Source of the DNA: an uncultured Synechococcaceae cyanobacterium
GTDB lineage: Bacteria; Cyanobacteriota; Cyanobacteriia; PCC-6307; Cyanobiaceae
Assembly (NCBI GenBank): GCA_902572395.1
Contig: CACGFX010000001.1
Location: 1-64,000, forward strand
Direction: 5' to 3'
DNA: 64,000 nucleotides
The notes under the pieces were generated by a model, which was given only the letters and a program-made list of their open reading frames with translations, was not told where the DNA came from and ran no database searches. Both the position numbers and the translations under genes were made by a program. Shown piece after piece: positions 1 through 8,849 of the stretch (its first letter is position 1; each line of letters opens with the position of its first letter).

Positions 1-688
1 CTGTCTTATTTTTCCCCTTAAGAGTATCTTTTTGTTCAATAATTTCCTTAGTATCTGATAGACCTAAAGTTCTACCAAGGAAGATGAATATGCTACCCAA
101 TATTGAAGAGGATAAAAGACCCATTGTTGCCATAGCCAAACCAAGATCTAAACCATTTTGGAAACCTAGTTTATTAAAACTTTCACCGATTATTGATGCA
201 GCTCCATGACCGCCCTCAAAACCTACCTCTATTAAACAACCCATTAGAGGATTTGCGTCTAAAGAGGGAGGCAGGAAATATTTAACCACAAGGCCACCGA
301 CAAAAAATTGTCCGAAACCTAGTGAAAGAGCTAATAGAAATTGATTAAAAATCGGTTTAACTAAACCATTTATATTCGGTATAGGTCTACCCATCATTAA
401 AGTTGCGAAGACTAATGATAAAAGAGGAGTAGGAAAATTACTCCAAACATTTATTGTTTCTTTTGGTAAAAAGTGAATCGCACCAAATGGGCCTATAGAT
501 ATACCTAAAATTCCTGATATGACTGCTATCGGCAATCCAAACCTCTCGAGTTGAACAGCTAGTTTAAATTTCCTTCCAAAAATCAACAAAAAAAATATAA
601 TTAACAATCCAAAAAAACTTATTAATAGAGAATTTGAAAAAATATCTTTATTCTGTATCAAAAAAATATTCAATGATTTCAAAAACAT
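1..688 (-). CDS. GltS-type sodium/glutamate symporter family protein (3' end outside window)
   Basis: This gene is missing from the ORF track because it runs off the left edge. I translated it from an ATG at 688 and it stays open to base 1 (about 229 codons). The protein is hydrophobic with several membrane segments. It carries GFEGGHGAASIIGESF followed by a GLAMATMGLL segment, which matches the GGHG..A....F and AT.GL signatures of the ESS/GltS sodium:glutamate symporter family. By family it would import glutamate or a related anion with Na+, but the substrate is not shown here. It lies downstream of pcb on the same strand and is separated from it by a strong terminator, so it probably has its own promoter. 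The family call is fairly firm and the substrate is open. Confidence 0.75.
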   Translation of the reverse strand, partial: MFLKSLNIFLIQNKDIFSNSLLISFFGLLIIFFLLIFGRKFKLAVQLERFGLPIAVISGILGISIGPFGAIHFLPKETINVWSNFPTPLLSLVFATLMMGRPIPNINGLVKPIFNQFLLALSLGFGQFFVGGLVVKYFLPPSLDANPLMGCLIEVGFEGGHGAASIIGESFNKLGFQNGLDLGLAMATMGLLSSSILGSIFIFLGRTLGLSDTKEIIEQKDTLKGKNKT

Positions 689-726
689 ATAATTATAAAT
701 CTAAATTAATAAACAAAATTTTTCAA

Positions 727-757
727 ATAAAAAAGGCTCCAGTAAGAGGAGCCTTTT
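727..757 (-). terminator. Intrinsic terminator of pcb
   Basis: A perfect 10-bp inverted repeat (AAAAGGCTCC / GGAGCCTTTT) encloses a 7-nt loop. Read on the minus strand it begins about 25 bases after the pcb stop codon and is followed by a run rich in T (TTTTTTATTT). This is a textbook rho-independent terminator for the antenna gene, and it insulates the downstream symporter. Confidence 0.88.
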
Positions 758-781
758 GATATTGGTAAGAAAATTTGAAAA

Positions 782-1840
782 TTAATCTTTAAGAGTAACC
801 GTTGCACTATCAATATTACTGATAGCATTTGTAACTCTCTTGAAATCAAAGCCTAGTGCTCTTAAAGCGTGCCATAGATGACCTTGAATAAAGAAGAATC
901 CAAAATAGTAATGAACATTAGCTAACCATGCCCTTGAAGTGTACTCACCATCAGGAAGATCAACAGTATCTACCCAATAAGGAGAAATACTAAACTTCAA
1001 TTCAAGTGGTTCACCAAAGAATTCAGTTGGATAAACTGTTGTGTTAGCGGCACTCCAGAAGGCTGCAATAATAGCCATCCAGCCTATTCCAGCTAGTGAC
1101 CATGAGAGAACAGCTTCTGCTGAGAGAAGTCCTTTACCTTTAAATTTGGTATATTCACCAACTTGCTTAGTAGCTATATGCCAAGCTCCACCAGTGATCT
1201 CGACGAAAGCAAGAAAAGCATGGCCTCCCATTACTTCTTCAAGGCTATCAATAGTCAAAAAGTCTGTTTGGTGATTCCAAATTTTGGCCAAATTTAATTC
1301 ATACTCAACCTGTCTTACAGAACCAATAGCTGGATCATAAATTCCATGAACCCTTGCCCATTCAACAAAAGCGATAACTGCGAAACCAAGAATAATTAAA
1401 TGGTGACCAAGAATAAATGTCAATTTGTCTGGATTATCCCATTCAATATTGAATTTTCTAGCTCTTGCCACATCAGAATCTTCTAGATTTCCAGGAAGAA
1501 GTAAAGAGTGTAAAAGTCCTCCGGCGGCTAAAACCATAGAAGAAACTAAGTGAACTATTGCTATCGCTAGAACAGGTTTAGTATCTCCCATCGCAACACC
1601 ATTAGCATCAAACCCTATTCCAAGAGTTGCTAAGTGAGGAAGAACGATTAGAGGTTGATGACCCATTGGGACGCTTGGGTCAAATCGTGAAAGTTCAAAA
1701 AGGGTGAATGCACCCGCCCAGAAAACAATTAATCCTGCATGAGCTACATGAGCAGCAATGAATTTTCCTGAGCGATTTGCTACACCTGAATTACCAGCCC
1801 ACCATCCATAGGTAGTATCTGGATTTCCATAGGTTTGCAT
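782..1840 (-). CDS. pcbA: Divinyl chlorophyll a/b light-harvesting protein Pcb
   Basis: This is the membrane antenna protein of Prochlorococcus, an IsiA/CP43-like six-helix protein that binds divinyl chlorophylls a and b and feeds a photosystem. The 352-residue length fits the short Pcb class, which lacks the large lumenal loop of true CP43. Visible features include multiple His-containing helices (for example [37 protein letters not shown] near the C-terminus, quoted here only as landmarks) and the N-terminal GWWAGN segment typical of the family. It is monocistronic, with its own terminator downstream and a long AT-rich leader region upstream. No second pcb copy is in the window. Assignment to pcbA rather than another paralogue rests on high-light strains usually having one pcb gene. 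Confidence 0.95.
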   Translation of the reverse strand: MQTYGNPDTTYGWWAGNSGVANRSGKFIAAHVAHAGLIVFWAGAFTLFELSRFDPSVPMGHQPLIVLPHLATLGIGFDANGVAMGDTKPVLAIAIVHLVSSMVLAAGGLLHSLLLPGNLEDSDVARARKFNIEWDNPDKLTFILGHHLIILGFAVIAFVEWARVHGIYDPAIGSVRQVEYELNLAKIWNHQTDFLTIDSLEEVMGGHAFLAFVEITGGAWHIATKQVGEYTKFKGKGLLSAEAVLSWSLAGIGWMAIIAAFWSAANTTVYPTEFFGEPLELKFSISPYWVDTVDLPDGEYTSRAWLANVHYYFGFFFIQGHLWHALRALGFDFKRVTNAISNIDSATVTLKD

Positions 1841-2145
1841 TTAGGAATTGATTAGCTTAAACGTTTTGAGAATACTTTATATTTCACCAAACAGTTGAAT
1901 TCATAACAAAATTGTAAAGGTTAGTAATCCTAACTATTATTAAATAAAAATTATTCGTAGGGCAAGACAAGAGTAAAGAAGGTAGATTTAATGAAGAAAA
2001 ATTATTCTCAGAGATATAAGTTCTATCAAATAAGTTAAATAAATTTCATTTTGCTGACATTTAACGATATTTTGTTTCATTACACCGTGGTGGTTATTGC
2101 CTCATTTTCAAAAATTATTAAATATGGGATAAGACATCTAATATT
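1841..2145. other. Intergenic region upstream of pcb (divergent control region)
   Basis: This 305-base AT-rich region lies between divergently read pcb and a 58-codon ORF. It holds a possible pcb -10 box and a short inverted repeat (GTTAG-5-CTAAC, around 1920-1935). The only ORF I see in it is about 15 codons long and not credible. It is probably the promoter and leader region of the highly expressed antenna gene. Confidence 0.5.
1876..1881 (-). promoter_or_regulatory. Possible -10 box of pcb
   Basis: TATAAA on the minus strand lies about 35 bases upstream of the pcb ATG, in an otherwise gene-free region. No convincing -35 hexamer sits at the usual spacing, so this is a weak prediction from position and composition only. 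Confidence 0.3.
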
Positions 2146-2322
2146 ATGACTACTTCTCAAGAGTCTTCAAGAAAATTTTCACTAGAAATGAAATCTGAAG
2201 TTCATTACAAAAAGGCTGCAAAATCTTACAGAAAATCGAAACAATATATAAATATGATTAACTTATATCCAACTTTGCAAAACACTCTTATTGAGTGTAA
2301 GGATGAGAATCTAATCGAATAA
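2146..2322 (+). CDS. Small hypothetical protein, 58 aa
   Basis: This ORF is too short for the supplied track. It runs from ATG at 2146 (MTTSQESSRKFSLEMK...) to TAA and encodes 58 residues, rich in Lys, Ser and Tyr, with no membrane segment. The composition looks like a soluble, basic protein. It is transcribed divergently from pcb and convergently to the next small gene. Its start is preceded by AT-rich sequence with no clear Shine-Dalgarno. I do not recognise a family. Short proteins of this type are common in Prochlorococcus, so I regard it as probably real. Confidence 0.5.
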   Translation: MTTSQESSRKFSLEMKSEVHYKKAAKSYRKSKQYINMINLYPTLQNTLIECKDENLIE

Positions 2323-2367
2323 ATTTTTTATATATTTCCCAAATCAATCAGGATAATTTATTATTTT

Positions 2368-2601
2368 TTAAGCTGCAATATTATAGTTTTCTTCATAATA
2401 AAATTTATTAATTATTTCTCTGCACATTTTTATATTGTATAGCGCTTTGGGTTTCCAAGGTTTTTTCTGACCGAGTGGAGAGCTTTTCCAATGAATCCCA
2501 GGCTTGAGTACTCCATTTTCACGTAAAAAAGAAAGTTTAATTTCAGTTATTCCCAGTTTTTCCGAGGTCAACTCAGGTGAGCTCCACATATCCCCTAACA
2601 T
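2368..2601 (-). CDS. Small helix-turn-helix-like protein
   Basis: This is a 77-residue protein. Residues about 10-38 (LTSEKLGITEIKLSFLRENG then VLKPGIHW) resemble the MerR/excisionase-type winged helix pattern, in which a short helix pair is followed by 'LRxxGxLKPGxHW'. A role in DNA binding is therefore inferred, but no partner or target is shown. ATG at 2601 is the longest start and an internal Met at codon 5 is an alternative. It lies downstream of three other minus-strand genes, after a 136-base gap that holds nothing else recognisable. It could also be a remnant of a larger recombination-associated regulator. Confidence 0.55.
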   Translation of the reverse strand: MLGDMWSSPELTSEKLGITEIKLSFLRENGVLKPGIHWKSSPLGQKKPWKPKALYNIKMCREIINKFYYEENYNIAA

Positions 2602-2737
2602 TGAATTAAGTAAATATTATTAATCCTTGATAACGTTAATTTTATTTTTTTTAAAGGGGTAAAACTTTTAAAAAATTATTAATTCACAAAAAACCTAGTA
2701 TTTACAAAGAAAAGAGATTTGAAAGATTTATATCAAA

Positions 2738-3037
2738 TTAAGAAATATTAAATAAAGAATCTTCATTAATGAATATCTCATCGATACCCTTTCCTTTATT
2801 GATGGATTTATAGTTAATGTATTCTTCTGTAATCGATTGATGCTTTGAAAGATTGATCCAACCCTTGTGCCAATTTCCACTATTTGTTAATTCTTCATAA
2901 GTAGTTTTTAAATTAATTTCAGAATCAAGGACAGAAACCATTAAAAAACTAATATTTCCTTTTTCTTTAGTCTCATTTACTAAAACAAAATGTCTTAATC
3001 CATTTATGGTTTTATTAGAAGTCCAGTAATTTTCCAT
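2738..3037 (-). CDS. Small Trp-containing conserved protein (TIGR02450-like)
   Basis: This is a 99-residue protein of unknown function. The order W-T-S near the N-terminus, RHFVLV, a MVSVLDSE strand, an E-L motif and WHKGW resembles the tryptophan-rich TIGR02450/DUF2389 family of cyanobacteria and proteobacteria, though the match is by eye and partial. The C-terminal 30 residues look extra relative to that family. It starts with ATG two bases after the stop of the upstream gene, so it is almost certainly co-transcribed with the membrane-anchored small protein and hisS. Confidence 0.6.
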   Translation of the reverse strand: MENYWTSNKTINGLRHFVLVNETKEKGNISFLMVSVLDSEINLKTTYEELTNSGNWHKGWINLSKHQSITEEYINYKSINKGKGIDEIFINEDSLFNIS

Positions 3038-3039
3038 AA

Positions 3040-3330
3040 TTATTTTTTCTTAATGTTCCCCTCAGAATTTTTTCTAGATATTTTCTTATATTCATTTCTA
3101 ATTTCGTCTAATAAAAGTTTTCTTTTATCCATATAGTTAAGAGAATCTTGTTTTGTTAAGTTATATCTTTCTTTTTTAGTTAAATTCATCCAATTATTAA
3201 AATTCTGTTTATTGAAAGTTGTTATTTTTTTAGAGTTAAAAACTTTTTGTTTTCTATTTAATTTAAGAAAATTCCTTAAATTAAAAAAAATAAATATAAA
3301 AAGAAAAATTATCACTATCTTCAAGAACAT
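3040..3330 (-). CDS. Small single-pass membrane protein, hypothetical
   Basis: This 96-residue protein has one strongly hydrophobic N-terminal segment (about residues 3-19, VIIFLFIFIFF), followed by a basic, Asn/Lys-rich cytoplasmic-looking tail. I recognise no family. The ATG at 3330 overlaps the last ten bases of hisS in a different frame, which implies translational coupling. Expression is therefore probably tied to the histidyl-tRNA synthetase transcript. Confidence 0.6.
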   Translation of the reverse strand: MFLKIVIIFLFIFIFFNLRNFLKLNRKQKVFNSKKITTFNKQNFNNWMNLTKKERYNLTKQDSLNYMDKRKLLLDEIRNEYKKISRKNSEGNIKKK

Positions 3331-4610
3331 CTCTTTGCAAGTAAGTTATTGTTTATCCAATTTTCTAATTTAATATCATTCTCAAAAGATATAACCTCCT
3401 CTTCATTCCCATTACCTGATTGATCAAAGAGCCTTATAATAAATTCCCCATTAACTGCCTCATCATCACCAATAACAATAATACTTTTAGATTTAAGTTT
3501 ATTTGCCTTTTTAAATTGCTTAGAGAATGAGGCTCCGCTTAAATCTAACTCAACTAACAAATCGTAATTTCTTAATTTTCTAGATAAATCCATTGCTAAT
3601 GATTCAGCAATTAAGCCTTGATTAATGATATAAATATCAGTATTTCTAGGAATTTCAAGCTCTTTTCCTGCGAGTAAAATTAATCTTTCTAAACCAATAG
3701 CGAAACCAATTGCAGCAGTGTTTGGCCCTCCCATTTGTTTTATTAAATTGTCGTATCTCCCTCCTCCGCAAACTGTAGCTTGGGAGCCCAGAGCCCCACT
3801 AGTAATTTCAAAAGCTGTATGAGTGTAGTAATCTAAACCTCTTACAAGATTAAAATTTTCTACATAAGGTATTTTTAAAACCTCTAATTGTCTTTTTAAG
3901 TCTAAATATCTGTTATGACTTTTTTCAGATAAAAAATTAAATAACCTTGGTGCATTTTCAAGAATTTTTTTTGTTTGAATATTCTTTGAGTCCAAAATCC
4001 TCAAAGGGTTTTTAGAAATTCTATTCTGAGAATCTAAATCTAGAGAATCTTTATTTGTTTTTAACCATTTTAAAAAAGATTTTTGAAAATTTGATCTGTC
4101 ATCGGTATCACCTAACGTATTTATTTCAAGATTGAGTTCTTTTATTCCTAATTTACCTAAGATATCCCAAGCTAACGCAATAATTTCAACATCACTTCTA
4201 ACTGAATCATGTCCTATAAACTCAACACCTAATTGATGAAACTGTCTTTGCCTGCCTGCTTGAGGTCTTTCGTATCGAAACATAGGACCCATGTACCAAA
4301 GTTTTTGAAGAGGATTAGACGATATTCCATTTTGTATTAACGCTCTTGCGACTGAGGCTGTTCCTTCAGGTCTTAGAGTGCAAGATCTATCTCCCCTATC
4401 AAGAAATGTATACATTTCCTTACTGACAACATCTGTTCCTTCACCAATTCCTCTTATAAATAATTCGGTCATTTCCAATATTGGTGTTCTTATTTCTTTG
4501 ATGGATGCTCTAGAAAGCTGTTCTAATAAAAATTTTTCAACGTTTTGCCACTTTATTAATTGATCAGGAAATAGATCTACTGTTCCTCTTAGGTTTTTTA
4601 AGTTATTCAA
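3321..4610 (-). CDS. hisS: Histidyl-tRNA synthetase
   Basis: This enzyme charges tRNA-His with histidine using ATP, in the cytoplasm. At 429 residues it has the normal length. Class II motif 2 (FRYERPQAGRQRQFHQ) is near residues 111-126, the HisRS-specific LVRGLDYYTHT box is in the middle, and motif 3 (GFAIGLERL) follows, with an anticodon-binding domain at the C-terminus. The start is a TTG at 4610 giving MNNLKNLRGTVD, which matches where HisRS proteins normally begin, and no better ATG lies upstream. Its stop overlaps the start of a small membrane protein gene. Confidence 0.96.
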   Translation of the reverse strand: MNNLKNLRGTVDLFPDQLIKWQNVEKFLLEQLSRASIKEIRTPILEMTELFIRGIGEGTDVVSKEMYTFLDRGDRSCTLRPEGTASVARALIQNGISSNPLQKLWYMGPMFRYERPQAGRQRQFHQLGVEFIGHDSVRSDVEIIALAWDILGKLGIKELNLEINTLGDTDDRSNFQKSFLKWLKTNKDSLDLDSQNRISKNPLRILDSKNIQTKKILENAPRLFNFLSEKSHNRYLDLKRQLEVLKIPYVENFNLVRGLDYYTHTAFEITSGALGSQATVCGGGRYDNLIKQMGGPNTAAIGFAIGLERLILLAGKELEIPRNTDIYIINQGLIAESLAMDLSRKLRNYDLLVELDLSGASFSKQFKKANKLKSKSIIVIGDDEAVNGEFIIRLFDQSGNGNEEEVISFENDIKLENWINNNLLAKRCS

Positions 4611-4708
4611 AGTTCTAAAAAATAATTCAAAATTTTTAATTCATCTAGAAATTAATCTTTGATTGGTTATTTTGTGAGACAATTTTAATTTAACATTTAG
4701 AAAAACTA

Positions 4709-5131
4709 TTGGGAATTAATAAAAGTAAAGAGAATCAACATTGCGGTACAAAACCAAAAAAAATTGCTTTTGGAATAGCACCTCTTGGTATAGTTTCAAT
4801 AGGAATAGTGCCAATGGGAGTAATAAGTATAGGGGTAGTCCCAATGGGTGTATTTTCTTTTGGTGCAGTAGCAATGGGAATAGTCAATTTATCAGTAGTC
4901 GGGATGGGAATTATCTCTGCCGGTGTTACTACTATGGGGATATGGGAGTATTCACCTAATTCTCATAAAAATCATCATAATCATTCCAAACAAATTTCAA
5001 ATTCAAATAAGGAAGTAATGATATCAGATCTATTTAACACTAAACAAGAGGCTGAAAAGGCTGCTTCAAAATACGGATGTATTGGAGCACATAAAATGGG
5101 TAATAAATGGATGCCTTGTAAGATGCACTAA
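4709..5131 (+). CDS. Pentapeptide-period glycine repeat protein with DUF3721-like C-terminus
   Basis: This protein has 140 residues, with a TTG start forced by an in-frame stop six codons upstream. Residues about 20-78 form eleven tandem five-residue units of the type [IV]xxxG, with alternating MG and S-x-G endings (IVPMG, VISIG, VVPMG and so on). A His/Asn/Ser-rich linker follows. The last 35 residues (LFNTKQEAEKAA...GCIGAHKMGNKWMPCK) match the cyanobacterial DUF3721 pattern with two conserved Cys. The repeat would suit a membrane-inserted or short beta-helical segment. Function is unknown. It is a stand-alone gene between hisS and the exonuclease gene, and its first part is mirrored by a shadow ORF in another frame. 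Confidence 0.7.
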   Translation: MGINKSKENQHCGTKPKKIAFGIAPLGIVSIGIVPMGVISIGVVPMGVFSFGAVAMGIVNLSVVGMGIISAGVTTMGIWEYSPNSHKNHHNHSKQISNSNKEVMISDLFNTKQEAEKAASKYGCIGAHKMGNKWMPCKMH

Positions 5132-5161
5132 ATATTTTCTTAGTCAAAAATTAAATAAATA

Positions 5162-5938
5162 TTAATTCAAAATCTCAACTTTAAAATCAAGATTTTTTGC
5201 CTCATCAGTAGTTAATTTTCTTGACCAAGCTCCTTGCACAGGACTATTCCATCTGAACCCAGCATTTTTAGCTAAAGTCCTATCTTGATAACTAACCAAA
5301 GCCTTGTATAAAAACCTCGGTTCAGTAGCTTTAAGTAAAAGTTCCTCTAAGTTGTCGCATTTTTTGAAGACCTCAGATATGTAAAAGCAATCAGATAAAG
5401 CTCTATGTAAATTCCAAACGGGTATTGAAAAAGATAAGGCTAGATCAGTTACTGAAGGTCTTGTTTTTAGTGATTTTTGAAAAGACCAATTAATATCCTC
5501 TAAACTACATATCCATTTCTTATTAAGCTTAGGCAATCTTCCTTTTCCAAACCATTTCTTATCAAACTCCACATTATGGGCAACGATGAAATCTGAAGAA
5601 TCAACAAGTTTTAGAAAGAAATTCAATCCATCTTCCCATGGTTGAGAGATATTAGTTACTTCTGCAGATATACCATTTACATATTCGGCTTCATTATTAT
5701 TAATTGGAAATAAAAAAGAAACTTGTGAAAGTACACATTTAAAAGATACATCAAATAAGATACAACCTATTTCTATCACTTCATCTTTATTTTCGTCTAA
5801 ACCTGTTGTTTCAGTATCAAGAATTAAAATTTTTTCAATTTTTTTATTTTTCTTTACTCTCTTTTCAGAGGGATTAGTATTAATTTGATCATGAAGAAAA
5901 TCCAATTGATTTAATTCTTTTTTATTAAATAGTTCCAA
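5162..5938 (-). CDS. DEDDh-type 3'-5' exonuclease (DnaQ-like)
   Basis: This 258-residue nuclease belongs to the DnaQ/RNase T superfamily. The catalytic acids are visible: DTETTGLD near residue 41 (ExoI), HNVEFD near 121 (ExoII) and HRALSD near 178-183 (ExoIII, the h-type His and Asp). After the nuclease domain comes a short module (NAGFRWN...AWSRKLT) that recurs behind some epsilon-like exonucleases. It probably acts in DNA repair or RNA processing, because it lacks the context of a polymerase III epsilon subunit. The start is TTG at 5938. It is divergent from the DUF1350 gene across 114 AT-rich bases that must hold both promoters. Confidence 0.85.
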   Translation of the reverse strand: MELFNKKELNQLDFLHDQINTNPSEKRVKKNKKIEKILILDTETTGLDENKDEVIEIGCILFDVSFKCVLSQVSFLFPINNNEAEYVNGISAEVTNISQPWEDGLNFFLKLVDSSDFIVAHNVEFDKKWFGKGRLPKLNKKWICSLEDINWSFQKSLKTRPSVTDLALSFSIPVWNLHRALSDCFYISEVFKKCDNLEELLLKATEPRFLYKALVSYQDRTLAKNAGFRWNSPVQGAWSRKLTTDEAKNLDFKVEILN

Positions 5939-6052
5939 TTAACTCAAAATACTTTCATTTATCTTGACGCATTTAATAAATATTTCTTTTAAATTAATAT
6001 AAATTAAAAAAGGCTAGAAAATATTTTTTGAAACATTTTTAGTTTATGTAAA

Positions 6053-6772
6053 ATGACTTTTACAAAATTTCAATTTAACAATTTCTGTTATTGGCCTTCA
6101 AATCCAAAAAAAATTGTTGAATTTATTGGTGGAAGTTATTTAGCTTCTAAGCCAGATTTAACTTATAGAAGATTCATAGAGAGTTTAATTAATAAAAATT
6201 ATGCAGTACATGCATATAAATACACACCACAATTTGATCACCAACAACTTGCTATCAAAGCATGGAAAGATTTTAAGAATTGCCGAATATCTTTATCCAA
6301 GAGAATAGGGGCATCAATTCCTTCAATAAGAATTGGTCATAGCCTAGGCTGTAAACTTCATTTAATTTCTCCTGATGGCGGAAGAAATTGCGAAAAATTC
6401 ATATCTATTAGTTTTAATAATTTTAGTGCTAACAAATCAATTCCATTATTGAAACAAATTTCTCAAAAATTAGAATTCAACAGTGAATTTAGCCCAAGTC
6501 CCGAAAGAACTTTGCGATTAATTGAAAAAACATATAGTCAAAAAAATAACTTCCTAATAAAATTCAACTCAGACGAATTAGATCAAACAGATAAATTATT
6601 TTCTTGTCTAAAAGCAAGAAAAGAAGATAATTCTAAGGGGATAATGCTAAAAGGTACACATACGATAATTGCAAGCGCAGGACTAAGAGTAAATTTTTTG
6701 GGAGACTGGGCCGATGATGAATTTAAAAGAAATACTATAAAAAAAATTTCTAATTTAATTGATGACTCTTAA
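6053..6772 (+). CDS. DUF1350 family alpha/beta-hydrolase-like protein
   Basis: This 239-residue protein fits the DUF1350 family found in cyanobacteria and plastids. It begins with the family's WPSNPKKIVEFIGGSYL segment and has a nucleophile-elbow motif GHSLG at about 95-99. It ends with a KGTHTIIAS segment where the catalytic His of an alpha/beta hydrolase would be expected. The substrate is unknown. The stop codon abuts the convergent acs stop with no intervening base, so there is no room for a separate intrinsic terminator. Confidence 0.85.
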   Translation: MTFTKFQFNNFCYWPSNPKKIVEFIGGSYLASKPDLTYRRFIESLINKNYAVHAYKYTPQFDHQQLAIKAWKDFKNCRISLSKRIGASIPSIRIGHSLGCKLHLISPDGGRNCEKFISISFNNFSANKSIPLLKQISQKLEFNSEFSPSPERTLRLIEKTYSQKNNFLIKFNSDELDQTDKLFSCLKARKEDNSKGIMLKGTHTIIASAGLRVNFLGDWADDEFKRNTIKKISNLIDDS

Positions 6773-8755
6773 TTAGGATAATTCTTTCAATTTTTCCAAA
6801 ACAGAACTATCTTCGAGAGTGCTTATATCCCCACTAATTTTTTCTCCAGCAGCCAAAGATCTCAAAATTCTCCTCATAATTTTTCCACTACGTGTTTTTG
6901 GAAGAGAGTCAGAAATTATAATTTTTTCAGGCTTTGCGATAATTCCAATTTCATTAACAACATGTTTCTTTAGATTCTCTACTAATTCTGAAGAACCTTT
7001 CACGTCTTTCTCTAGAGATACAAAAGCAACTATAACTTCACCTTTTAAATCATCTTTTTTGCCAACGACGGCAGACTCTGCAACTGATTTGTGACTTACC
7101 AAAGCAGATTCTATTTCCATTGTTCCTAACCGATGTCCTGAAACACTTATGACATCATCAACTCTTCCCATAATCCATATATATCCATCTTCATCAATGC
7201 GTGCTCCATCTCCAGCAAAATAAACATTTTTTTGTCCTTTAAAGGAAATATATTCCCAATAACTCTCCAAATATCTCTCTGAGTTTCCGTGAATTGTTCT
7301 CATCATTCCTGGCCAAGGTTTCTTAATAATTAAATAGCCACCCTCGTTCTCATTAACCTTATCTCCATTCTTATCGACAATTTCAACTTCGATTCCTGGC
7401 AGAGGGAAAGTAGCTGAACCTGGCTTTGTAGCAACGACTCCAGGCAAGGGACTTATCATCACACCACCAGTCTCAGTTTGCCACCAAGTATCAACAATAG
7501 GGCATTTATCTTTACCAATAACATCCTTGTACCACATCCATGCTTCAGGATTAATTGGTTCTCCAACTGTGCCCAAAAGTCTAAGACTCTCCAAATTATA
7601 TTTATCAGGTATTTCACGCCCAGACTTCATAAATGCTCTTATTGCAGTTGGTGCAGTATAAAAAATAGAAACCTTATATTTTTGAATAATTTCCCAAAAA
7701 GCCCCTAAATTTGAGGGTCTTGGCACTCCCTCATACATTAAGGTTGTAGCACCATTAGATAAAGGCCCATAAACTATGTAACTATGACCTGTAATCCAAC
7801 CAACATCAGCAGTACACCAGTAAATATCGTCATCTTTTAAGTCAAAAATCCATTTAAATGTCAAATGGGACCAAAGATTGTAACCACCTGTAGTGTGAAC
7901 TACACCTTTAGGCTTTCCAGTAGAGCCTGAAGTATAAAGAATAAATAGTCTATCTTCGCTATTCATTATTTCTGGTTCACAATGATCTTTTTGATCTTTT
8001 AATAACTCATGCCACCAAAAATCTCTATCATCAACCATCGAAATATTTTTTTGGGATCGTTGAACAACAACTACTTTTTCAACAACTTTATCCGCCCCAC
8101 TTTCAATAGCAGCATCAACTGCTTTTTTAAGTTCAATCACCTTATCTTTTCTAAAGCCACCATCAGCAGTAATAACGAATCTGGCGTTCCCATCAATTAA
8201 CCTATCTTTTAAAGCTTCTGAAGAAAATCCTCCGAAGACAACTGAATGAGGAGCGCCAATTCTTGCACAAGCTAACATCGCAAACATCGCTTCAGGAATC
8301 ATCGGCATATAAATACATACCAAATCTCCTTTTTTTATACCAATTGCTTTTAATGCATTAGCTGCTTTACATACCTCTTTTAGCAGTTCTTCGTAAGTAT
8401 ATTTTTTGCTATCTCCTGGTTCGCCTTCCCATATAAGTGCCGTCTTTCCTCCAAGCCCTCTATTAACATGTCTATCTAAGCAGTTATATGTAATATTTAG
8501 TTTCCCTTCTTTGAACCATTTAAAAAAGGGCGCATTTTCGTTATCTAATACAGTTTGAAATGGCTCAAACCAATCTAATTGAGATTTTGCAAAAGATTCC
8601 CAAAATTGAATAGGATTATCTGATGCTTGTTTTTTTAGACTTAGTAATTCTTCTTGAGTACTAATATTTGAGTATTCTGCAAATTTTTTTGATGGAGGAA
8701 AAATTCTCTTTTCTTCAAGTATGTTATTGATTGAATTTTTTTTATCTAATGACAT
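6773..8755 (-). CDS. acs: Acetyl-coenzyme A synthetase
   Basis: This enzyme converts acetate, ATP and CoA to acetyl-CoA via acetyl-AMP. It is 660 residues long, the standard Acs length. The adenylation P-loop motif [19 protein letters not shown] is present and the C-terminal [11 protein letters not shown] places the acetylation-sensitive catalytic lysine at about residue 625. The start is ATG at 8755. It lies 94 bases downstream of the prenyl diphosphate synthase gene on the same strand. It would let the cell reuse acetate. Confidence 0.97.
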   Translation of the reverse strand: MSLDKKNSINNILEEKRIFPPSKKFAEYSNISTQEELLSLKKQASDNPIQFWESFAKSQLDWFEPFQTVLDNENAPFFKWFKEGKLNITYNCLDRHVNRGLGGKTALIWEGEPGDSKKYTYEELLKEVCKAANALKAIGIKKGDLVCIYMPMIPEAMFAMLACARIGAPHSVVFGGFSSEALKDRLIDGNARFVITADGGFRKDKVIELKKAVDAAIESGADKVVEKVVVVQRSQKNISMVDDRDFWWHELLKDQKDHCEPEIMNSEDRLFILYTSGSTGKPKGVVHTTGGYNLWSHLTFKWIFDLKDDDIYWCTADVGWITGHSYIVYGPLSNGATTLMYEGVPRPSNLGAFWEIIQKYKVSIFYTAPTAIRAFMKSGREIPDKYNLESLRLLGTVGEPINPEAWMWYKDVIGKDKCPIVDTWWQTETGGVMISPLPGVVATKPGSATFPLPGIEVEIVDKNGDKVNENEGGYLIIKKPWPGMMRTIHGNSERYLESYWEYISFKGQKNVYFAGDGARIDEDGYIWIMGRVDDVISVSGHRLGTMEIESALVSHKSVAESAVVGKKDDLKGEVIVAFVSLEKDVKGSSELVENLKKHVVNEIGIIAKPEKIIISDSLPKTRSGKIMRRILRSLAAGEKISGDISTLEDSSVLEKLKELS

Positions 8756-8849
8756 TAAATAAATCTATGCTTAATAAATTTAATCGAAAAAATTTAGGTT
8801 TTCAAAAATTTTAATATTAATTTAGCTCAAAGACTTATTTCTAATGGAT

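Noticed and set aside
1041-1274. Plus-strand 77-aa ORF opposite pcb
   Set aside because: Shadow of the strongly conserved pcb coding region, with no family features of its own. The same applies to the other antisense ORFs inside named genes.
1990-2037. Fifteen-codon ORF upstream of pcb (MKKNYSQRYKF...)
   Set aside because: Too short and without support. Random ORFs of this size are expected in AT-rich DNA.
4741-4959. 72-aa ORF overlapping the pentapeptide-repeat gene
   Set aside because: Frame-shifted reading of the repeat DNA. The codon pattern and the conserved C-terminus support the 4709-5131 frame instead.
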